In this document: piece by piece, positions 58,004 through 64,000 of the stretch
Layout of the letters: every line of letters begins with the position of its first letter
Numbering within the stretch: position 1 is the first letter of the stretch
Made by a program: the position numbers and the translations under genes
The notes under the pieces: model-generated
What the model saw: the letters and a program-made list of their open reading frames with translations, nothing else
The model's database searches: none
Told to the model about the DNA's origin: nothing
From: JBBQLG01 sp964251665
GTDB taxonomy: Bacteria > Bacteroidota > Bacteroidia > Cytophagales > Spirosomataceae
Assembly: GCA_964251665.1 (NCBI GenBank)
Contig: CAXUKO010000010.1
Location: forward strand, 1-64,000
Direction of reading: 5' to 3'
DNA length: 64,000 nt

Positions 58004-61000
58004 ATGAAAGTTTTTAGTTACTTCTGTTTATCACTGCTTTTACTGACATCCTGCAAAAAAGCTACCCTGTTCGAGTCAATTTCGTCGGCTCAATCCGGGA
58101 TTCATTTTACGAATCTTATTACTGAAAATGACTCAATTAATCCGTTGGATATGGTCAATATTTATAACGGAGGGGGTGTGGGTATTGGTGATTTTAATAA
58201 AGACGGCTGGCAGGACATCTATTTTGTCGGAAATCGGGTACCGAGCCGATTGTATTTAAATAAAGGCGCGCAGAAATCCACCGAATTTGAATTTGACGAT
58301 GTCACCGAAAAAGCGGGAGTATCCGGTATGGGCCGCTGGGGACGGGGAGTGGCTATTGTCGATATTAATAATGACGGCTGGCCCGATATATATGTGTGCA
58401 ATACCCTCGATAAAGATTCGCTGCAACGGCGTAATCTGCTGTATGTAAATCAGAAAGTAGCGAAAGATAAAGTGCCGGTCTTTAAGGAGATGGCCGCTGA
58501 ATACGGGCTGGACGCAAACGTTCAATCGACGATGGCGAACTTCTTCGATGCCGATAATGACGGCGATCTGGATATGTACCTTACCGTCAATGAGGCATCG
58601 CCGGAGCAAAACCCGAGTCAGTTTGGTCTGGTCAAATCAAACGGGCGTCGGAGTACGGGTCGGTTATACCGCAGCGACTGGGATTCTACGGCAAATCACG
58701 CCCGGTTTAGGGATGTATCGGCGCAGGCGGGTATGAACCTGGATGGCTTTGGGCATACGGCTACCGTAGTCGATATCAACCTCGACGGCTGGAAGGATAT
58801 CTCGGTAGCCAATGATTTCCTGTCCAGTAACATCCTGTACATCAACAACCATAACGGAACGTTCACCGACCAGTCCAGAGACTATTTCAAGCATACGTCC
58901 CTGAACGCAATGGGGCAGGATATCAGCGATATCAACAACGATGGATTAGCTGATTTGGTTGAACTGGACATGAATCCGCCCGACAATTACCGCAAGAAAA
59001 TGATGATGATGGCGAATAATTACGTCAGCTACCTCAACTTCGACCTGTACGGTTATCAGCACCAATACGTCCGCAACACCCTGCAACTCAATCAGGGGCC
59101 GCGCGTTAATGCGCAGGATTCGGTGGGTAAGCCTGCGTTTAGCGAGATCAGCTTTATGAGCGGTATTGCCCAGACCGACTGGAGTTGGACTCCTGTATTG
59201 ACCGATTTTACCAACGATGGGTTTCGGGATCTGATTATTACCAATGGCTATCCGAAAGATGTGACCGACCATGATTTTATCGCCTATCGGGATCAGCCGG
59301 ATGATAAAACCCCGAAGGCGCAGGTACTGGCGCAGATTCCGGTCGTTAAGCTCCATAATTACGCTTATGAAAATACGGGCGATTTAACGTTTCGCGACGT
59401 CACCAGCGAGTGGGGGTTTACCGAACCAACATTTTCAGATGGCGCGGTCTACGCTGATCTGAATAACGATGGTGCCTTAGACATGGTCATCAGCAATATC
59501 AACGACGAAGCCCTGATTTATAAAAACACCGCCCGCGAACGGCATCCCGAAAACACGCATTACCTACAGGTGAAACTAACCGGCGACAGTCGGAACAGGG
59601 ACGGGATAGGGGCGTTTGTGGCTGTTTACTACGCCAACGGCCAGCAGCAGGTGTATGAGCACACACCCTACCGGGGTTACCTGTCTACCCATCAAACTAT
59701 TGCTCACTTCGGGTTAGGCCGTGCTACGACCGTAGATTCAGTCGTGATTAAATGGCCAACCGGTAAAAAGCAGGTGCTGCGGCAGGTTCAGGCCGATCAG
59801 GTATTGACCGTTTCGCAGGAGAAGGCGACGGAGTCCTACCGTTGGGCAACGCCGAAACGGGTTGCTGACGCCCTGTTTACCGACGTGACTGCTTCAACGG
59901 GTATTCACTACCGCCATAAAGAATTTAACTTCATTGACTTTAATATCCAGAAATTATTGCCGCATAAGCTGTCAGAGTACAGCCCCGGGCTGGCGGTTGG
60001 TGACGTGGATGGCGACGGCTCGGATGATTTAATTGTCGGGGGGAATGCTCACGATCCGGCGCAGCTTTTTTTACAACAGTCTACCGGCAAATTTACCCAG
60101 CGGAGCGTCGTAGCGGAGGAGCCAATGGCGGGCGATTACAAAGATGAAGGCCTGTTACTCTTCGATGCCAACGGCGATTCCGCACTGGACCTCTACATGG
60201 CCCGTGGCGGCTATAAAAACGCGCCCAATAGTCCGGTATACCAGGACAAACTGTACCTCAACAATGGGAAAGGGACGTTTGCCGAGGCTACTGATGCTTT
60301 GCCTGTTAATCGAACCAGTAAATTTTGCGTTCGGGCGTTTGATTACAACCGGGACGGCCGGTTGGATCTATTTGTTTCCGGGCGTGTGGAGCCGGGGCGG
60401 TATCCAAAGCCCGTTTCCAGTTTTATTTTCCGCAACGACAGCCAAAACGGGAAGGCCAGATTTACGGATGTGACAAACGAAGTCGCGCCTGACTTAACGA
60501 ACTTAGGTTTGGTATGCGACGCCCTGGTGACTGATTTTGACAACGATACCTGGCCTGATTTACTACTGGTTGGTGAGTGGATGCCCATTACGTTCCTGAA
60601 AAACACTCAGGGACGGTTTACGCCTGTCACTGCCACAACCGGCGTGGGCGACAAACCGGGCTGGTGGAATAGTCTGGTCGCGGGCGATTTCCGGCACACG
60701 GGCCGCATGGACTACATTGTGGGTAATGCCGGGCTGAACTCGCTGTTCCAGGCAAGTGAGCAGTATCCGGTTTATGTTACGGCCGGTGATTTTGATAATA
60801 CGGGCAACTATTCGGCGATTCCGTCGCTGTTCCTTGCGGATAGAGATGGGACGACGCGCGAGTTTCCGGCGCACGGCCGCGAGGACCTGATCAAACAGAT
60901 GAATAGTCTGAAAAAGAAATTTGTCAACTTTAAATCATTCGCCAGCGCCACTGTTGATGATATCATCCCTGCGGAACAGCGTAAAGGAGCTGTACGGCTA

Positions 61001-61582
61001 AAGGCAACCCTGCTCCAGTCCTGCTTTCTCCGCAACGATGGCAACGGGAAGTTCGCCCTGATTCCCCTGCCAAAACAAGCGCAGGTATCGGTGCTGAACG
61101 GTATGGCGGTGGATGATTACAACGGAGACGGGCATCTGGACGTAGCCATCACCGGGAATGATTATGGTACCGACGTGGCAATTGGCCGGTACGATGCCCT
61201 GAACGGGTTGGTGTTAACCGGTGACGGGCGGGGGAACTTCACTCCCCAATCGATTTTGCAGAGCGGCTTTTACGTGCCTGGCAATGGCAAAGCGTTGGTT
61301 CGGATACGGAGCGGAACGGGGAAGTATCGATTGGTAGCGAGCCAGAACCGGGATGTGCTGAAGGTGTTTGAGCTAATTCGTCCGGTAAAGACTCTGCCGC
61401 TGCAACCAATGGATCAGAGTGCCCTGGTTCGGTATAAAAACGGACAGCAGCTACGGCATGAATTCCCGTACGGCGCATCCTTTTTATCGCAGTCAGGTCG
61501 ATTCCTGACGATTGATAAAAACATGACCAGTGTGCGTATCACGAATAGCAGGGGGCAGCAGCGGGATGCAGTTCTGAAATAG
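58004..61582 (+). CDS. FG-GAP/VCBS-repeat and ASPIC-UnbV lipoprotein (CRTAC1-like)
   Basis: A 1192-residue outer lipoprotein (signal MKVFSYFCLSLLLLTS, lipidated Cys17). It is made of FG-GAP/VCBS repeats with Ca-binding loops of the DxNxDG type: VGIGDFNKDGWQDIYFVGN, IVDINNDGWPDIYVC, FFDADNDGDLDMYLT, VVDINLDGWKDISVAND, LTDFTNDGFRDLIITNG and VYADLNNDGALDMVIS. An ASPIC/UnbV domain lies at about residues 526-595 (IGAFVAVYYANGQQQVYEHT ... HFGLGR ... IKWPTGKKQ). A second set of repeats follows to the end (VGDVDGDGSDDLIVGG, LFDANGDSALDLYMARGG). Such beta-propellers are known near SusCD units in Bacteroidota; the role is unknown. The long frame back to 57923 crosses the hairpin and was not used. Confidence 0.9.
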   Translation: MKVFSYFCLSLLLLTSCKKATLFESISSAQSGIHFTNLITENDSINPLDMVNIYNGGGVGIGDFNKDGWQDIYFVGNRVPSRLYLNKGAQKSTEFEFDDVTEKAGVSGMGRWGRGVAIVDINNDGWPDIYVCNTLDKDSLQRRNLLYVNQKVAKDKVPVFKEMAAEYGLDANVQSTMANFFDADNDGDLDMYLTVNEASPEQNPSQFGLVKSNGRRSTGRLYRSDWDSTANHARFRDVSAQAGMNLDGFGHTATVVDINLDGWKDISVANDFLSSNILYINNHNGTFTDQSRDYFKHTSLNAMGQDISDINNDGLADLVELDMNPPDNYRKKMMMMANNYVSYLNFDLYGYQHQYVRNTLQLNQGPRVNAQDSVGKPAFSEISFMSGIAQTDWSWTPVLTDFTNDGFRDLIITNGYPKDVTDHDFIAYRDQPDDKTPKAQVLAQIPVVKLHNYAYENTGDLTFRDVTSEWGFTEPTFSDGAVYADLNNDGALDMVISNINDEALIYKNTARERHPENTHYLQVKLTGDSRNRDGIGAFVAVYYANGQQQVYEHTPYRGYLSTHQTIAHFGLGRATTVDSVVIKWPTGKKQVLRQVQADQVLTVSQEKATESYRWATPKRVADALFTDVTASTGIHYRHKEFNFIDFNIQKLLPHKLSEYSPGLAVGDVDGDGSDDLIVGGNAHDPAQLFLQQSTGKFTQRSVVAEEPMAGDYKDEGLLLFDANGDSALDLYMARGGYKNAPNSPVYQDKLYLNNGKGTFAEATDALPVNRTSKFCVRAFDYNRDGRLDLFVSGRVEPGRYPKPVSSFIFRNDSQNGKARFTDVTNEVAPDLTNLGLVCDALVTDFDNDTWPDLLLVGEWMPITFLKNTQGRFTPVTATTGVGDKPGWWNSLVAGDFRHTGRMDYIVGNAGLNSLFQASEQYPVYVTAGDFDNTGNYSAIPSLFLADRDGTTREFPAHGREDLIKQMNSLKKKFVNFKSFASATVDDIIPAEQRKGAVRLKATLLQSCFLRNDGNGKFALIPLPKQAQVSVLNGMAVDDYNGDGHLDVAITGNDYGTDVAIGRYDALNGLVLTGDGRGNFTPQSILQSGFYVPGNGKALVRIRSGTGKYRLVASQNRDVLKVFELIRPVKTLPLQPMDQSALVRYKNGQQLRHEFPYGASFLSQSGRFLTIDKNMTSVRITNSRGQQRDAVLK

Positions 61583-61592
61583 ACTTTGTCAA

Positions 61593-61622
61593 GCTTCTGT
61601 CTTATATGCAGAAGACAGAAGC
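61593..61622 (+). terminator. Hairpin after the FG-GAP gene
   Basis: GCTTCTGTCTT (61593-61603) pairs exactly with AAGACAGAAGC (61612-61622), starting 11 bases after the stop. No T-run. Confidence 0.6.
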
Positions 61623-61679
61623 CCGATAGTCCTTGTTGCTTTCGTTGCCGTTTTACAAAAAAGTTAGTCGGCGATTGCC

Positions 61680-62123
61680 TTATGCGGTCTTCTTTACGTC
61701 GATTGCGTTTGGCCCTTTGGGGGTCATGGTCGTCGTAAACGTCACCTTATCCTGTTCAGCAATTGGGTCGACCAGGGCATTTATGTGCACAAAAATGCTC
61801 TCCTGACTTTGCAGGTCTCTGATGAAGCCATACCCTTTTGAGGCATTGAAGAAGCTCACTATACCCTGGCGAACCGCTGGCTGCGTGTTGGTATTGTCCT
61901 GTTTGGCAACGCCAATCTGGATGTCTTCTTCGCTGATTTGTCTTTTCCGTCGGGGGTCAGGCGGGGTCGACGAGATATTACCGTTTTCGTCAACGTACGC
62001 TAACATCTGGTCAAGCGATTGTCCTTTCTGGGCGTTAGCCTTCCGGTCTTCCTTCTTGTCCTGTTTATCTTTTTTCTTCTTTTGCCTTAATTTTTCTTTT
62101 TCCTTCTTGTTAAACGTCTCCAT
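61680..62123 (-). CDS. Cold-shock-domain protein with a basic N-terminal extension
   Basis: A 147-residue RNA-binding protein. Residues 1-35 are a charged Lys/Asp-rich helix (KKEKEKLRQKKKKDKQDKKE), residues 36-80 a linker, and about 82-145 the cold-shock domain with RNP1-like KGYGFIRD and RNP2-like ESIFVHINAL. The CSD ends KGPNAIDVKK. Cold-shock proteins melt RNA structure. The Lys-rich extension is a form often seen in Bacteroidota and may raise RNA affinity. It is a separate unit. Confidence 0.88.
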   Translation of the reverse strand: METFNKKEKEKLRQKKKKDKQDKKEDRKANAQKGQSLDQMLAYVDENGNISSTPPDPRRKRQISEEDIQIGVAKQDNTNTQPAVRQGIVSFFNASKGYGFIRDLQSQESIFVHINALVDPIAEQDKVTFTTTMTPKGPNAIDVKKTA

Positions 62124-62355
62124 AGTTTGTGTTTAGTCCCGCGGGCTTATCATGAGCAGAACGCCATGATTTATTTCGGGAATGATACCCCATTAAGCGT
62201 AAAAAAAATATTGATTGGGTGTGCTCGGAAAGCAGACTCTCTTACAGAACGGTATAAAATCAATATAAGTTTGCTGCGCCGATATTACTGGTATAAGGGC
62301 AAAAAGCGGACTATTTACCCGCTCTGTGATCGGTATTTTAACAGAGTCGACGCGC

Positions 62356-63492
62356 TCACCAGTATACAAATTTCTTTTTGGTGAAGATGGCTTTAGGAAT
62401 CATCGCGTGAACGCCCAGCACCTGATCCACAACCTGACTGACTTCAAAGTCAACGGCGGTACTGGCAATGGAAAGCGCTTCGTTAAACGTAAAACCTAAC
62501 TCATCTTTAATAAAGGCGGTTGCTTCTGAGAGGGCATTCTTCATCGCAATCCGCAGGTCTTTGTCCAGACCAACGGCAATAAAATGGGTTGGCGTTTCGG
62601 CGCGGGGCTGCTGTAGTTTTTTGCCTTTATGGACAATAAATTTGGCTGTTAGGTTAACGGCCGTTTCAATGGCTACTCCACTCACTTCGCCGTTGCCCTG
62701 CGCCCCGTGACCGTCGCCGGTGGTGAACAGACCACCCGGCACTGAAACGGGTAGGTACAATGTTGAACCTTTGATGAGGTGTCTAATGTCCAGATTGCCC
62801 CCGAAAAAGCCCGGAGGAATGGAGCTGACCCGACCTGTATCCGCCGGTGGCGACAGCGCCATAACACCCATAAACGGCTTCAGCGGAACCTCGACTCCTT
62901 CTTTAAAATAAGCTACTTTCCGTTTGGCATCGTAACGGTACACAAAGGTTTCGCGGGTGGTAACTGCATCGGGAATGCCGCCCCCTCCGGGCCAAACGCT
63001 GTTAACACCGAAATCGGCGGGTAACTGGAGGTCGAGAATACGGATTTCTAGCATATCGCCGGGTTCGGCACCTTTGATGTAAATCGGCCCGGTCAGCATG
63101 TGCCCCCGAATACCGGATGGTTCGGGTTTTATGGCTTTCATGATCGCAATCACTCCCTGGGCGTGCTCATCAACGGAGAGGTTGTTTTTGGTGTAGAACT
63201 CCTCGGGGTTGGCCTTGCTAACGCCCGACGGATTGACGGTCTGAATCTCGACTACATCGCCGTCGTTTACAGTCGCAATCGGCGGTACATCGGCCCCGAA
63301 AAAGCCCCACACCATGTTCTCCGGTACAGTTTTGATTACGTGATCCGGTTTAATGCGCAGGGTGTCCGCTGGTGCTGAAATGGCAGCCGATGAACCGGCA
63401 AGCAAGTCTGTGGTTGAAAGGCTTCCTATCGAAAGAGCCGCCAAGCCGTTCCGCGTTGTTTTTTGGAGAAAATTACGTCGTGATGTAGGCAT
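62356..63492 (-). CDS. Tat-exported acetamidase/formamidase-family protein
   Basis: A 378-residue member of the FmdA/AmdA family, which hydrolyses formamide, acetamide or small amides. It begins with a twin-arginine signal (TSRRNFLQKTTRNGLAALSIG), so it is exported folded. The enzyme motifs are WPGGGGIPD, IPPGFFGGNLDIRHL, GGLFTTGDGHGAQGNGEVSGVAIE (the GDxHxxQGxGE metal-site block) and the C-terminal FTFNEALSIASTAVDFEVSQVVD. The family is usually cytosolic, so the Tat signal is worth noting. Isolated gene; the gap to the cold-shock gene (232 bases) holds nothing that I recognise. Confidence 0.87.
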   Translation of the reverse strand: MPTSRRNFLQKTTRNGLAALSIGSLSTTDLLAGSSAAISAPADTLRIKPDHVIKTVPENMVWGFFGADVPPIATVNDGDVVEIQTVNPSGVSKANPEEFYTKNNLSVDEHAQGVIAIMKAIKPEPSGIRGHMLTGPIYIKGAEPGDMLEIRILDLQLPADFGVNSVWPGGGGIPDAVTTRETFVYRYDAKRKVAYFKEGVEVPLKPFMGVMALSPPADTGRVSSIPPGFFGGNLDIRHLIKGSTLYLPVSVPGGLFTTGDGHGAQGNGEVSGVAIETAVNLTAKFIVHKGKKLQQPRAETPTHFIAVGLDKDLRIAMKNALSEATAFIKDELGFTFNEALSIASTAVDFEVSQVVDQVLGVHAMIPKAIFTKKKFVYW

Positions 63493-63564
63493 TCGGTTGT
63501 ATCGTTGATTAACACGGCAAAAGTGCTCCTCAAGATAAAACCGGATCGGTTGCGGTACTAATTG

Positions 63565-63645
63565 AAATTTTTGTCATGCTGAAGAATAAAGCATCTTAGG
63601 TGCCAGGATTCCAGGATGCTTCATGCTTCAGCATGACAAAAATTT
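63565..63645. repeat. Dispersed palindromic repeat, family B, copy 2
   Basis: Outer arms 63565-63584 and 63626-63645 are exact 20-base reverse complements, and the inner parts pair imperfectly (AAAGCATC with GATGCTT). Blocks TTTTGTCAT-CTGA and ATCTTAGGT align with the repeat at 20541-20625. It lies between two minus-strand genes. Confidence 0.85.
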
Positions 63646-63694
63646 TGGGATAATGAATTGTAAATCAGTAGCTTGTGTGGCTAGCTGTATTGAT

Positions 63695-64000
63695 TTACCG
63701 CTTCGGGCCAATAGCGTCGTAGATGACAACCTTCTCCCATAAGGAGGCATAGTTGTTCCGAAAATCGTCGTGGATGGGGTGTTTCTGGTAGCTTTCCTCG
63801 TCGGCCGGACTGTCGAAGAAGCATAACCACGAATAGGTATAGCTCCGCTCGATTACGTCGCGGGTGGTTCCGGCGGGGGTACCGATATGGACCATTTTAA
63901 TGGTGGGTACTTTGGCCAGTTTGTTCAGGCCTTCCAGCAACTTGGTCTTATCGGCTTCGCTACCGGGGTTTTTTAGGTAGAAAAGAACATGGTGGACAAA
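63695..64000 (-). CDS. Dabb (stress-responsive alpha/beta barrel) domain protein, start outside the window
   Basis: The frame is open to the right edge: 101 codons are visible, and only a few residues before FVHHVLFYLKNPG appear to be missing, judged by the family length of about 100. The Dabb signature is present: HHVLFYLK at the start, VKMVHIGTPAG-like strand, YTYSWLCFFDSPADEESYQKHPIHDDFRNN, and the last strand VVIYDAI. Dabb proteins are small dimeric ferredoxin-like-fold barrels; most have no known reaction. The predicted start codon is beyond base 64000. Confidence 0.8.
   Translation of the reverse strand, partial: FVHHVLFYLKNPGSEADKTKLLEGLNKLAKVPTIKMVHIGTPAGTTRDVIERSYTYSWLCFFDSPADEESYQKHPIHDDFRNNYASLWEKVVIYDAIGPKR

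Noticed and set aside
62166..62384. Small plus-strand frame (about 72 codons) between the cold-shock and amidase genes
   Set aside because: Its 3' end overlaps the amidase gene and the rest is AT-rich without recognisable motif or promoter; kept out for lack of support.
1..64000. CRISPR array, tRNA/rRNA genes, insertion sequences, prophage or defence islands
   Set aside because: No spaced direct repeats, no cloverleaf sequence, no transposase, integrase, Cas, restriction or phage structural gene was seen on either strand.

Overview
The window looks like chromosome from a Bacteroidota member of the order Cytophagales, most like Spirosoma and its relatives. The support is three SusC/SusD pairs, a T9SS-style surface protein, DUF5723 and Wzi outer-membrane proteins, a SUF cluster of Bacteroidota type, arginine deiminase next to CtlX, moderately high GC, and promoter boxes of the Bacteroidota type (TTTG, about 19 nt, TAnnTTTG) in place of the E. 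coli type. I see no rRNA, tRNA, CRISPR array, transposase or phage gene. This assignment is inferred from gene content.

Layout. 1-10.2 kb: a truncated adhesin-like surface protein, two glycosyltransferases, a circularly permuted ATP-grasp protein, two outer-membrane proteins, and a DoxX-like/DUF2071 pair followed by what looks like a broken gene start. 10.2-17.2 kb: an Ldh-family dehydrogenase, a Tat-exported molybdenum hydroxylase (two subunits), a tandem pair of unusual Cys-rich membrane proteins and an SDR. 17.4-26 kb: a surface-glycan cluster (GT4, GmhB-type phosphatase, GT9, carbamoyltransferase, GT2, GT9) that meets a Wzi capsule-assembly gene tail to tail. 26.2-31.6 kb: bacilliredoxin and a suf operon (sufC-sufD-sufS, a ParE-type toxin/antitoxin pair, sufE, DUF59 gene) with no sufB beside it. 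31.8-34.3 kb: arginine deiminase and the citrulline hydrolase CtlX, which together would turn arginine into ornithine without ATP recovery. 34.4-39.4 kb: a MarR regulator with a readable promoter/operator, followed by oxidoreductases, a porin-like protein and a 43-residue membrane protein.

39.5-61.6 kb is a nutrient-uptake region: two three-gene units (SusC, SusD, small lipoprotein) on the minus strand, then an exported M20 amidohydrolase and RidA, then a third SusC/SusD pair followed by a 1192-residue FG-GAP/ASPIC-UnbV lipoprotein on the plus strand. No glycoside hydrolase is present, so the substrates are open; the amidohydrolase and RidA hint at amino-acid or peptide derivatives for at least part of it. 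The right end holds a cold-shock-domain protein, a Tat-exported acetamidase/formamidase-family protein and a Dabb-domain protein cut by the window edge.

Between genes there are strong hairpins and two families of dispersed palindromic repeats, each seen twice (16.4/37.7 kb and 20.5/63.6 kb). The best candidates for something undescribed are the carbamoyl-glycan cluster, the Cys-rich tandem membrane proteins, the toxin/antitoxin pair inside the suf operon, and the two repeat families.
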